A DNA stretch of 64,000 bases, from assembly GCA_003255025.1 (NCBI GenBank), contig QANY01011423.1, positions 126,551-190,550 on the forward strand, written 5' to 3'. The notes below the pieces were generated by a model. It was not told where the DNA came from, did no database searches, and saw only the letters and a list, made by a program, of their open reading frames with translations. Origin of the DNA: Datisca glomerata. Taxonomy: Eukaryota; Streptophyta; Magnoliopsida; Cucurbitales; Datiscaceae. Shown one piece after another: positions 1-10,533 of the stretch. Both the position numbers and the translations under genes were made by a program. The first letter of the stretch is position 1, and every line of letters starts with the position of its first letter.

Positions 1-370
1 TCGAACCTTTCAAGTAATCATAAAAAATTACTTGAACCCTTCAAGTAGTCACTTAGTGTTTGAGTTGTTGTCTAACAAAATAAAAAACAACTACTTGAAG
101 GGTTTAAGTATTTATAAATAACTACTTGAACTCTTCAAATAGTCACTTGTAGAAGAAGAATGAGCTTCGTTAAATAAAAGAAGAGAAAAAGAAGAAGAAA
201 ATACGATTTAATTGATTTGATTGTGCATTAGAAATGGAAGAGAATTTGGTGAGATTATTAATATTTAATTGAATAGTACGGGTCCTACGATATATAATTC
301 TGATTTTTCAAAAAGGGGTATGTATTTCTTAATCCAAAATTGAAAAGGTACATTATTCCAAATAACCCAA
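1..370 (-). repeat. Partial copy of a foldback-type repeat (palindromic minisatellite plus outer end)
   Basis: Positions 1-150 hold the minisatellite CTACTTGAACCCTTCAAGTAG with spacer text such as GTCATAAACAA. A purine-rich GAAGAAG stretch follows at 165-200, then an AT-rich end (200-370) that closes with CAAATAACCC. Read in reverse complement, 200-370 matches 14,380-14,560, so this is another copy of the same family in the orientation opposite to the 14.4-kb arm. The window edge cuts it. No coding potential is seen. Confidence 0.75.
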
Positions 371-594
371 GAGACTAACATGCTCTATTGGTTTTATAAA
401 TTTCCAGTTAAAATTATTAACTGCTAGACCACACAATGTTATTCAATAAAAGTTAGTCAGACCTTAATAATAAAATTTATTAAACAAACAAGTTAGAATT
501 GTATTTTATTTTTCTTCTTCCTTTGTTAAGTTATTATAGGCTATTGGTCAAATAATTCAAAGAATATTTCACCCGACTATTTAAAGCGAGCCAT

Positions 595-718
595 AAATTT
601 TAGACTAATTTCTCATTATAATCTGGTGTACAAGTGCACTACCAAGCTTATTGTGGAAAGGTTGAAAGTGGTCTTACCTGATTTTATCAATGATAATCAA
701 ACTGCTTTTATGCTTGGT
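595..718 (+). pseudogene. LINE reverse-transcriptase fragment (N-terminal RT part)
   Basis: The + strand reads through the plant LINE RT block normally written FRPISL..N..YK..TKLI..RLK..LP..I...Q.AF. Here it runs from NFRLISHYNLVYKC to INDNQTAFMLG with about one substitution in five against the family consensus I remember. Only about 40 residues remain and no start or stop structure is present, so this is a dead scrap of a non-LTR retrotransposon. Another LINE piece, from the RT C-terminal side, lies at 6,630-6,965. Confidence 0.6.
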
Positions 719-1440
719 TGTACTATAGCTTATTTTATTGTGTTTACTATAAGTACATAAAACACATTTTAATCATCATTTAAATAATAACATTTATAAA
801 AAGAAAAGATTAAATATGATATTTTATGTGTGATTATTTCATAAATGTTACATCGGATATTTATTTTATTTTTAATGTGTTTTCAAGTTATAAAAAATAA
901 AACAACTTGAAAAGGAGTTCAAAATGGTCTAAAGCTCTATGTCTCCAACTGCCTCCAAGTATCCATGTTCCACCTTGTGATATTATCTTGACATCTTATT
1001 TTTTTGAAATTGGAAGATCAATTTAACTTAAGCATCAAATTCGATAGATTTACACAGTTAAAGAAAATGAACGTTCAGTGGTGTTCCTGATTTTTCTATA
1101 ATGCAAATCTTATATGGTTGGGAATATAAGATATTAAGCTTTCATTTGAATATTTTTTCATATTTTTTGGATCGTTCCAACAAGATAAAAGGTGGGGTAA
1201 AATCTTATTACGTTTTTAAATCAGTGAACGATAAAGATAAGGATGAAGATAATGATAAAGATAAATATAAGGACCTTAGATGGTCTCTTTAACAAGAACT
1301 CTACCATCTCTTAACTTGAAATTTGAATTTTAAACTATTTTCATGACCAATGACAAAGAGTCTCATTTTAAACTCTGAAAAGAAGAGATTCTAGGGGGAT
1401 ATTTCCTAATTTTTGTGAAAACTGAATGAGCACACACCCT
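719..1440. other. AT-rich spacer; probably includes the 5' part of a gypsy LTR
   Basis: No credible gene is seen. A 63-codon open frame at 1,101-1,292 ends in a lysine/aspartate simple repeat and has no recognisable domain. The left edge of the gypsy LTR that carries the TATA box at 1,441 should lie in this interval, but I could not place a TG terminus with confidence. Confidence 0.4.
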
Positions 1441-2458
1441 CTATAAATGGGGGCACGCCCCAACCAAGTGAAGAGAGGATCTTGAGTCATTTTCTAATTT
1501 AGAAGTATGTTCTTTAGTATCTCCATTTGTAACTAATTTCTTTCTTTGGTTAAAGATGATTTAAAAACCCTAGACATGGTTATTAGTTAATAAATTTCAG
1601 CTTTTTTTCATCTCTCTTTCAATTATGTTTATATTTCTTTGATTTCTCTATCTATAAATTCTTTCTTGTTTACTTGGATGCGCAACTAGTTCAGCATGTT
1701 AGTAATTTTATTGCTAGTTTAGAATTTTGATCCGTAATTATCAAGGCTTTCTAAATAAAAGTAGAAAAATATTTTCAATGACTATGAGATATTTTCGTTT
1801 GATTACATAATGAATATAACTCAAGTTTTATAAACTGAACTTGTGTGTTTGTTCCTTGATTTAATCCATATCTTTCTTGATTAATTGCTTTCATTAAACT
1901 AAATTTAGAGAACTTATTCTAGGTTGTTTAATGGAAAGAGTTTAAGTAAAGAACTTGTTTTACTTAACAGCAAGGTAAGGAAAGATCAAGACAATTGAAC
2001 TTGTGATTGTCTTAAGATTGTTATTTTTGAAAGACTGAGAAAGTTATTTCTGATTATTGACTATTGTTATATTTCTAGATGTAGAGAATTAATCATTAAC
2101 CATATTTCTTAGCATATCCTTAACTCTGTAAATCTGTATTTAATTTCAGTTTCCTATTTTATTTTCTTTTACTTTGTTTACGTATTAAACAATCTCCAAC
2201 CCCCCTATATTTTATTTTCATATCGTTTAGAGTGCCATTAGTATGTCTACAAGTTTTCGTTCAATTTTGTTGAGTCTAAGTAAGATTTTTAATCTCATTT
2301 TAATTTCTGGTCAGTATAGAGTCTAGTGTTTATCTTGTGTCAATAACACTTAATTAGAAATAATCTCCTACGAGAATAACCCTTGCTTGCTACCATACTC
2401 AATAACGATCATATTTATTGCAAGGATTTACGTTGGTACACTTTTGTGCGTGCGAAAT
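1441..2458 (+). repeat. Ty3/gypsy LTR, promoter-proximal part and R/U5 (first copy)
   Basis: A TATA box (CTATAAATGG, 1,441-1,450) is followed by a long untranslated stretch. From about 1,775 it is repeated nearly word for word at 2,687-3,306; shared landmarks are GAGATATTTTCGTTTGATTA, GGTAAGGAAAGATCAAGA and CCCTTGCTTGCTACC. The copy runs directly into a primer-binding site at 2,461, so it is the left LTR of an element. The PBS type suggests the Athila/Tat side of Ty3/gypsy. The LTR start is unresolved. Confidence 0.6.
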
Positions 2459-2460
2459 TT

Positions 2461-2481
2461 TGGCATCGTGTCACCGGGGAT
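2461..2481 (+). other. Gypsy primer-binding site, tRNA-Asp type (degenerate)
   Basis: TGGCATCGTGTCACCGGGGA differs at a few positions from the common plant gypsy primer site TGGCGCCGTTGCCGGGGA, which pairs with the 3' end of tRNA-Asp. It lies 2-3 bases after the presumed LTR end (GTGCGTGCGAAATT), where a PBS belongs. Confidence 0.6.
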
Positions 2482-2686
2482 TGTTTTGCCTAATTAATTT
2501 GTTATTTTCTTTTACTTTGTCTATTTTTTAATTCATCCTAATTAGTTTTGTTTTTAATTTTTCTAGTACTCTTGCATGAATATCCAAGTATAGTGGAGAA
2601 GAAGAAGATCAACGACTTAAAAGGATCTTAGAATACACATCATCTATTCTTAGACCCAACAAGGAAAACAAAAGTAGTAAATTGTT
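2482..2686 (+). mobile_element. Remnant of gypsy internal region
   Basis: About 200 bases lie between the PBS and the second LTR copy. They could encode a short charged stretch (SGEEEDQRLKRILEY) resembling the start of a gypsy gag, then run straight into LTR sequence. The whole gag-pol interior is missing, so the element is an internally deleted, non-autonomous derivative. Confidence 0.45.
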
Positions 2687-3306
2687 TTCAATGATTATGA
2701 GATATTTTCGTTTGATTACATAAGGAATATAACTCAAGTTTTATAAACTAAACCTGTTTGTTTGTTTCTTGATTCAACCCATATCTTTCTTAATAATTAC
2801 TTTCATTAGACTAAATTTAGAGAACTTGTTTTAGGTCGTTTGATGAAACGAGTTTAAGTAAAGAACTTATTTTACTTAACGACAAGGTAAGGAAAGATCA
2901 AGATAATAGAACTTGTGATTGTTTTAAGGTTGTTATTTTTTGAAAGATTGAGAAATTATTTCTGATTATTGAATATTGCCATATTTCTAGAAGTGTAGAA
3001 TAAATCATTAACCATATTTCTTATCATATCCTTAACTCTTTAAAAATGTCTTTTCTTAATTCCAGTTTCCAATTTTGTTTTCTTTTGCTTTATTTATGTA
3101 TTAAACAATCTCCAACCCCCTATTTTATTTTCATATTGTATAGAGTGTCATTAGTGTGTCTACAATTTTCCTTCAATTTTGTTGAGTCTAAGTAGGATTT
3201 TTAATCTCATTTTAATTTTTAATCAGTATAGAGTCTAATGTTTATCTTGTATCAATAACACTTAATTAAAAACAATATGTTGTGGAAATGACCCTTGCTT
3301 GCTACC
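2687..3306 (+). repeat. Ty3/gypsy LTR, second copy, cut by a copia insertion
   Basis: This is a direct repeat of about 1,775-2,393 with scattered substitutions and small indels. It ends at CCCTTGCTTGCTACC, and the next base starts the TGTTGAAG terminus of a copia LTR. The first copy continues past the same point (ATACTCAATAACG), so the second was interrupted here. Confidence 0.65.
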
Positions 3307-3772
3307 TGTTGAAGATAACAACTCACCACCATTGTTGAAGCCTCAAGCTCTCACTGTCGCACTACCTACTTCCCACAGTCATGCTCTCTCAAACTTCTCA
3401 TGTAGTGATCTAAGTTTTTCATGCACACGTGCCGGCTTGGATAAACAAGCCAAGTCGGCATCTCATACCTCCACCTCATCAACACAACAACTACAATGTG
3501 ATTGGCTATGGTAAAATTCGAGAGCCCCTAACAAACTCCACGAGCTCGTCCCCCATCGGCCATGGAGAGAATAATTTCGTTACTCAATCATTGGCAATGA
3601 TTGAAACATTTTTTATTCTCATTCATTATTCTTTTGTAATTATTTTTCATTAGTTTCCATTGTAGTATAAAAATATGTACAAGTTGTTGAAAGAGGTAAT
3701 GAAAAATTTGAGCAAACAATAAACTTATTCTTCTTTCCTTAGTCTTTGTTTGCCCCTGTTTTGAGCTATCTT
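3307..3772 (+). repeat. Ty1/copia 5' LTR
   Basis: The segment starts with TGTTGAAGATAACA, carries a TATA-like GTATAAAAATATG near 3,664 and an A/T-rich 3' part with AATAAA at 3,718. It stops just before a tRNA-Met primer site and a gag reading frame. Two short open frames inside (3,299-3,653) have no domain and are taken as chance. The exact 3' end is uncertain by several bases. Confidence 0.6.
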
Positions 3773-3776
3773 AAGT

Positions 3777-3789
3777 TGGTACGAAAGCC
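3777..3789 (+). other. Copia primer-binding site (tRNA-Met type, degenerate)
   Basis: TGGTACGAAAGCC corresponds to the standard plant copia primer site TGGTATCAGAGCC with three changes. It lies immediately downstream of the LTR and 9 bases upstream of the gag start codon at 3,799. Confidence 0.6.
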
Positions 3790-3798
3790 ATCGTCTCC

Positions 3799-4850
3799 AT
3801 GGCTGCTTCTAATCCTATCTCTAGGACAAACGAAAACATCACCACAAATCCCGCTATTATCCACAGAAAATGAAGCTCAACTAAACTAGAACAGTCTAGG
3901 CTCCAGTAATACTACCCTTCAGAATCTGAATATCAATCAGTTGCCCTCATTACTTAATATATTGCCAAATAACATGATTACCATCTCAATACGACTGGAC
4001 AGAAACAACTATGTTTCTAGAAATCACAAATTCTTTCAATTGTGAGAGCTTATGACTTAGAACAATACATTTATGGCGTCAATCTTGTTCCAAAGGAGTT
4101 CATTCCAAATCCTTTTTATACCATTGCTGAAAATGGAGAGCAAACCACAAACATTGAATCTCATTTCATCATTAATCCAGCATTGATAAGCTGGATGAGA
4201 ACTGGCCAGCATTTGATGAGTTGGCTTCTGTCTTCAATCACTAAAGCCATGTCGTGCGCTGTCAAATCTCCCATGAAGTTTGGAGAGCACTTGAGCAAAT
4301 TTTCACCTCTCACTCCAAAGCACGAACACTTCACCTAAGGTATCAACTCCAAACTATCAAGAAAAAACATTAAGTATAAATGACTATATTCTGAAAATGA
4401 AATCAATTGCTGATAACCTCTCTGTTAATGGTCAAGTAATAGACAATGATGACATGTTGTTATACTTCCTATAATGATTAGGCAATGAGGACAACTTTGT
4501 TGTTGTACATCTCACCTGCAGGTATGAAGCTGTTTCCCTGTAAGAAGCTTAATTCATGCTTCAGAGTCATGAAATGAGGCTTGAACAACTCCACAGTCCA
4601 CTCACTAACATTCAAAGTCCAACTGCACACGTAGCAAACTATCACAAGCTCCCTACTCCAAAAGTAACAATGGTTCACGAGGAAGAGGCAGAGGGAGAGG
4701 TAGAAACTCCCAAAGACCAATGTGTCAAATTTGTAGGAAACCTGGACATTATGCATTCAACTGCTACAGTCGCTTTGATCAAGACTTCCATCCTCAACCT
4801 AACAATCAATAGCAAAACCAAGGGTCCAATTTTCACTTAATTTCAAGGTC
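3799..4850 (+). pseudogene. Copia gag polyprotein remnant
   Basis: Translation from ATG 3,799 gives MAASNPIS and then, across frame changes, the usual copia Gag text: a Y..W...... RAYDLEQYI block near 4,040, an M..WLLSSI block near 4,210, then a retained zinc knuckle CQICRKPGHYAFNC (CX2CX4HX4C) at 4,723-4,764 preceded by a Gly/Arg-rich linker. Gag packages element RNA in cytoplasmic particles. Frameshifts and stops split it into frames at 4,042-4,338 and 4,556-4,840, so it cannot make a full protein. Order and neighbours fit a RE1-like plant copia. Confidence 0.75.
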
Positions 4851-4879
4851 TACTGCTGCTTGTGTCACTTCACCTGCCT

Positions 4880-5400
4880 ACAATGGATGATGCTACTTCC
4901 TGGTTTATGGATAGTGGTGCAAATGCCCATGTCACCTATGAACTTGGCAATCTCTCCATAAAAAATGACTATAAGGGTAAAAAAAGTTAGTGTGGGCAAT
5001 GGTAACCTTTTAGACATTTCTCACGTTGGCACAACTAAGATTAAAAGCTCAAATCCTTCCATCAGCTTAACACTTGATGAATTACTTTGTGTTCCTTCAG
5101 CAACTAAAAACCTATTAAATGTTTCTCAACTTACCAAAACCAATCTCGTTTTAGTCATCTTTGACTCTAACTATTGTTTTGTGCAGGACAAGAATACGAG
5201 GGATATTCTTCTATAAGGTGTGCTTAAGGATGGGTTGTATCACTTCCCTCTGCCACATGCATAAAGCTTCAAACACCATCTTCCATACAAACCCACCAAC
5301 ATTGCTGCTTTTCTTCCTGAGTACTGTTATTTTCTTTCTGTCTGCATTAAAAAGATAGATGCTAGTTTATGGCATCTTAGATTAGGACACCCCTCACCCC
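4880..5400 (+). pseudogene. Copia aspartic protease and GAG-pre-integrase remnant
   Basis: The protease active-site region WFMDSGANAHVT is readable at 4,901-4,936, with the D-S-G triad intact. It is followed by the conserved LTLDELLCVPSATKNLLNVSQL stretch around 5,070-5,140, which leads to the pre-integrase zinc-binding area. Frame breaks lie between the active site and 4,965 and again after 5,216. In the family this enzyme cuts the Gag-Pol polyprotein; this copy cannot. Confidence 0.7.
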
Positions 5401-6614
5401 TGTTATGAAGCTAGTATCTCAGTATGTACCTAGTACTTTTTCAAATGTCAATGCTTCTTCTTTTTGTGAGGCTTACTGTTTAGGTAAATTACATCAATTC
5501 ACTTTTCCCAATTCTCAACATACTGCTCAATCTCCCTTTCATATTGTACATTTTGACTTATGAGGTCCTTCCCCTCTTTTTCTAACTCTGGCTTCAGATA
5601 CTATATCACATTTGTGGATGATTTCACTAGATATACATGGATCTTTCCACTAAAAGTTAAATCTGAGCTAAACAAACTTTTATTCAGTTTAACCACTATG
5701 TTGACATACAATTTGATCATAAAACAAAGTGTTTGCAATTTGAATGGGGAGGGGAATTAAGATCTTTTGCATTTGTTCTAACACGCTTGGCATATTTTTG
5801 AGACACCCATGTCCACACACCTATCACTAAAATGGGCGTGTGGAAAGAAAATACAGAGATATAATAGAAAATGGACTTTCACTCTTAGCCCATGCCAAGC
5901 TTCCCTTATCTTTTTTGTGGGACTCATTCCATACTGCCGCTTACCTCATCAACCTTCTTCGCACCCCAACCCTGCATGAAAAATCACCCCCACCAACTTC
6001 TCTTTAAACAAACTCCCAATTACAGTATGCTCAAAGCCTTTGGTTACACTTGCTTCCCTTTCCTAAGGCCATACAATAAGCACAAGTTCAACTTTCACAG
6101 CACTAAGTGTGTATTTATTGGATATAGTCATTCTCATAAGGGTTATAGGTGTCTTGATCCTCTGACAAAAAAACTTTACATAGCTAGAAGTGTATCCTTC
6201 AATGAGAAAGAGTTCTCATACTCTCAACTCACCCACTCCACTTCTACACCAACTTCAACTCACACTGTTTTGCTCCATGCTCCTAACTCTCTTTTGCAGG
6301 TTCCTGGTTCAATCCATCGTTCACGCTTTACAACAGAATCCTCCTACATGTCTTGTCCAGCTCAAGCAAGGAGTCACTCAAGGTCTCCATCATCTGGTAA
6401 CACTCCTCTACCTCTCAGTGTTACTCCTACATATGATATTCCTCATATCACATTACCTTTCACTGACACTACCTCTCCTTCTCATTTAACTATTGCACAT
6501 ACCTATTCACTGTTACCAATCACTCAATTAAATGTTTCTACTCACTCTAAAAATTCCATGGTAACAAGATCCAAAGTAGGAATTGTCAAGCTTTCTTCTT
6601 TGTGTGGAAGATAA
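5401..6614 (+). pseudogene. Copia integrase core and C-terminal region, truncated before RT
   Basis: The core is visible as FRYYITFVDDFTRYTWIFPL (5,591-5,650; first catalytic Asp). An ENGLSLLAHAKLPLSFLWD block follows near 5,870. The C-terminal area KCVFIGYSHSHKGYRC (6,108-6,155) sits in an open frame to 6,614. The reading stops after MVTRSKVGIVK, which in intact elements lies just before the reverse transcriptase. RT, RNase H and the 3' LTR are absent, and LINE sequence begins within about 20 bases. Several frameshifts are present in 5,400-5,900. Confidence 0.75.
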
Positions 6615-6629
6615 CGTTAAGAATCAGAT

Positions 6630-6965
6630 CCTGGAGCTCACAGGCTGTCGGTGAAATATCTTGGAGTTCTTTTTATCTCTTCCAAGCTGGATAGAGCCAA
6701 GTGATCCATTCTAGTTGACAAGCTTATCTGAGAACTAAACAGTGGGAGAATAGATATATGTCATTTTCCAACCGCTTACAACTTGTTAAATCTATTCTGT
6801 AAGCTATCCAAAGTCATTGATCTAGTCTTTTTTATCCTGCCCCAAAATGTTCTGAAGGAAGTTAATGTTGTTTTGAGGAATTATCTCTCGAATAGTAAAG
6901 CGGATACATTTTTCAGGCGCTAAATTATCTTGGCATCATGTTTGCTCTTAAGTTGACGAGGGTGG
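6630..6965 (+). pseudogene. LINE fragment downstream of the RT domain
   Basis: The + strand reads LSVKYLGVLFISSKLDRAK, then stop and frame damage, then ILPQNVLKEVNVVLRNYL. This matches the plant LINE block that normally reads VKYLGVPLISSKL and, about 60 residues later, ILPK.V.K.I....R.FLW. It belongs C-terminal to the RT fingers/palm and before the zinc-binding tail. It begins right where copia sequence stops at about 6,615. Confidence 0.65.
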
Positions 6966-7744
6966 TTCAAGACTCCGTGAATATGTATATTGTTACATAT
7001 GTTACTAAGACTCTAAACGCATAAGTGAATCAGATATAACCCAAATAATTGGATAAGTTATTTTGACTAAATGTTATTAGTGTCACCCTTAAAGTTGTAT
7101 CAACTCAATTTCAAAATGACATATGATCATAGAAAGTATAACTTGACAAAAACGTATATTTTGATACGATTATTTTTATGTGGATGACACGATTCACATA
7201 TAAGGATACTACAACAAAAGACAACAACAAAAATAATCGTGTTCATGAACAAAAATATTTTGTAAATCACCATGCACGAAGGGAGTAATGAACAACTTTA
7301 CTGTATTGTGAACTCATAACAATGAACTTCTAACAAAGCAAATGATAGGAACATAGGAAGAAGTTAAGCAAGCACAAAATAAACATCACACAACTAAAAA
7401 TTGTTCTGCCTATATAGTCGGTATGGATAACTTTAAAATTAATGCTTATTATATCTAGCAGATACATGCGCTACCTACTAAATAAGTTATGATATTCAAA
7501 CGCCAAGCCTACTATTATAAATTTGTGAAACATGCTGCCTTACCTAAAATAGTAGTCTCAAATTTTATTCCATGCTTGAATCAAGATCAATCAATGAGTG
7601 GCATCTCTTTTAAAGTAGAGCTTATAACAAAAGGATTTCTCATAATTTATCTATAAAGCTAATATCATCAAAGATATAAATAAAATCAGAGAATTAACAA
7701 AGTAAAATCTTGACACGGACCAACGAAATATAAATTAAGAAGAA
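6966..7744. other. AT-rich intergenic DNA, no feature recognised
   Basis: No open frame of note, no tRNA and no clear repeat termini seen. Confidence 0.5.
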
Positions 7745-8065
7745 CTGTAAAAATGACCACCTTTCTAGCTAAAACTGTAAAAATGATCGGAAATTTTTTT
7801 ACAAAATTTGCCAAAATAATGTAGATAATTTATTCGATAAGTTAGGTTGACGCAGTTGGTTAAGCATTCACGCTCATATCTTAGAGGTCATGGATTCGAG
7901 TCATATTTGCTCATTCATCTTAGAATGTGTATTATAATTTTGACAAAAAATGTAAACGATTTATTTACATATGTGTAATTTTTGTAAATAGTTTATTTAC
8001 TTCAGTCATTTTTTATAGAAAGAAAAAGTTTTCTAGCCATTTTTGTAGTTTGAGTTGAAATGTTA
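7745..8065 (+). repeat. tRNA-derived SINE-like sequence inside short inverted arms
   Basis: A pol III A-box-like stretch (TTGACGCAGTTGGTTAAGC, from 7,847) and a B-box-like stretch (GGATTCGAGTC, 7,892-7,902) have the spacing of a tRNA gene, but the acceptor stem does not close, so it is not a functional tRNA. The flanks at 7,745-7,800 (CTGTAAAAATGACC, TTTCTAGC) and 7,990-8,065 (GTCATTTTT, TTCTAGCCATTTTTGTAG) are partly inverted copies of each other. The tRNA-like part may therefore sit within a small inverted-repeat element. Confidence 0.5.
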
Positions 8066-9239
8066 ACTTTTCTTGACATTTTCTATATAAATTATAAAAT
8101 AAAATAAAGAGAAGAAATAAGCAATTTTATACGAAACAATCAAATCTGAAGTGAAGAAAATTATTATGCTAAACCTCATTTCTTTCTTTGCATAGGATAA
8201 CATACTAAATTGGATCCACTTTTCGAAAAAAACAAAAAAGATCTTCAGACCAACTTTGCCTACAGGCTAAAATAGGATAAAAAAACTATTAGATACAACA
8301 ATCTATTTAAACTGTCGTATAAAAAATGAAGAATCCACATGTTAAAATTAAATGAGTAAAAACCTATTTCAAAAATATAATTATTATGCAATATGAGCAA
8401 TATTTGGTGTGAGAATGTGGTGAGACGGCTCTGATTGGGATGTGCTGTGAGAAGTCTCTCATGCGCATTAAGTAGTCACTTCAAAATGAGTTTGATTGAT
8501 TTTTAATTGCATTTGCATAATTTAATTACGTAAAAGGGATACTTATTGTATGTGTCTATATAATGGGGTTGTGGAAACTCTATTTATTGTTATCACTATA
8601 TGTATGAATTTTATTTATTTATTTTGTACGTGTATTTCTTATAAATCTTATTAATATATATTATTATTAATAATAAATATTTAAGTATATAATGACATTT
8701 AATACTAGTTGAGTATGGAAATATGACATTTTAACTATGATAATATATATATATATATATATATGTATGTATATATAATTAGATTCTGATCTTCACGTAC
8801 GTTAATTTTTCTTCTTAAATCTGATGTATAAATAGCTTTTATTACTATTTTATTTGTATCTCCTTATCTTTAATTCCACTAAGGGCTTTTGGTACAAATG
8901 AGCACCATTATAAAATTTATATGTAAAAATAAAAGTAATGATCACATATAGATCATGTTGAAAAAACTAATAAAAAATAACTACAAGTATAAAGAAACAT
9001 AAAATGTAGTCAATGCACGCGTTAAAAAACGCCAACTCGTAGAAAACTGCTCAACCGTCAATTGTTTATAAAATATATATCGTATATATAGATATACTGC
9101 AGGTATGTTTTAATTTCGCTGGGCACAGTGGTCTCATTTTTTTACGTCAAAAATTATTTATATTTTTTAGATTTGGGGGAGGCTATTTCTTATTTTTCTT
9201 TCAATATTGACTATTTTTTATATTTTTCCTTAAAGTGGC
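8066..9239. other. AT-rich intergenic DNA with an (AT)n microsatellite
   Basis: A dinucleotide (AT) run occupies 8,742-8,764 and is followed by TATG variants. No gene-like open frame or splice-supported coding region is seen. Confidence 0.5.
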
Positions 9240-10110
9240 CTAATCCTTGATGTTCTCCCATAAAAATAACCCATCAATTTAATAGTATGTAAAGATGACC
9301 ATTTTTAAGTTAGCTATGAACATACTATTTTATCATTTTTCATTTTTGTAACCGCCAAATAATTTCATATCACTTTTGTTTTTTCTTATGTTTGTTTATG
9401 GTATTTTTCCACTTCTCTTAAGAAAATTTATTTAAAACATATTCTACCTAAAAAATTCTACTTTCATTTTATTTGTGCGTCGCCTACTCTCTCTCTCTAT
9501 ATCTCTCTATCTCTTTCGCTCTCTCTCTCTCTCTTTTCCTCTCTCAGGAGATCTCTATCTTTGTTTCATTTTTTTTGTGAAGACCGCAAAAAATGGAATG
9601 ATAAATTCTCACGCCTCTTGCTCGTTCAATTTAATATATCTCGTCAATAAATAAACATATAATTTACTTATCGTTAACAAACTCTTTACTTATTGTCATG
9701 CTACATTCCAATATATCATATTTTTTATCATTTTGTTATATTTGTTAGACGTTGGCCAAAAGATAGACATCATCTTCAATTTTATAGTCAATTATCTTTG
9801 TTGATGAGCATAAAAGAATGGAACAACTCCATGCTAAGTATTTTCCTCTTTTAGATTGTAAAAAAACTGTAAACTAAACCAATAACATAAAAGAATTTTC
9901 ATGATTTTCTGTAAATTTATTGATTGTACAAATTTTTTCGAAGCAAATTGAACAAGTTTGAGTAAAATTTATGAAAATACCATAAACAAACATGGGAAAA
10001 AAATAAAAGTGATGAGAAATTACTCTTAAGTATTATAAAACAAGTGAAATGGTAAAATAGTAAGTCTCTAACTAACTAAACTTCATAAACTTAAAAAAAA
10101 TAATTTCTAC
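9240..10110. repeat. Short non-autonomous element with inverted arms (MITE-like)
   Basis: The left arm (about 9,290-9,430) and the right arm (about 9,950-10,080) are imperfect inverted copies. ATGTTTGTTTATGGTATTTT at 9,388-9,408 is matched by AAATACCATAAACAAACATG at 9,973-9,993, and ATACTATTTTATCATTTTTC by GAAATGGTAAAATAGTAAG. The interior contains a (CT)n stretch at 9,487-9,547 and no coding sequence. Superfamily and exact ends cannot be set by eye. Confidence 0.5.
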
Positions 10111-10533
10111 ATATATACATATGAAGGATAATTTATGTATATAAGTTAATAAAAATGAACATCCATGCAATTAATCCGGAAAATATTATCTAAAAGGAAT
10201 AAGTCATGAAGCATTGCTAGTGTAACAGGCTATGATGTAAAATAAATAACAGTTCATTCTATTGTATTCTAGTTGGATTCAAGAAAAAATCATATGGCTC
10301 ACATTTGAATTAGAAAAAACAAAGAAGAGGTCAGGACTCGCGAAAGGTGGGGGAAAAAGCTAGAAGACGCAAAAGAAGTGAAACGGGGGGTAGGATTCCC
10401 ATTGGCCATAACTCATGCAAGCTCCTCCAAATGTCACCGAGTGGGGTTCTTACTTCTCAGCAGCGCCACTCGGTGCATTGCAGTCTCTCTCAGCTCTTAT
10501 GCATCGAGCATCAAGCCTCGTTGACTAATAACA
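10111..10533. other. Upstream region of the CorA-like pseudogene
   Basis: The GC content rises at about 10,330. An open frame at 10,347-10,592 overlaps the start of the pseudogene in another frame and shows no known domain; I take it as 5' leader or chance. Confidence 0.35.

Noticed and set aside
7847..7902. Functional tRNA gene
   Set aside because: A- and B-box-like motifs are present, but acceptor and anticodon stems do not form, so it is treated as SINE-like.
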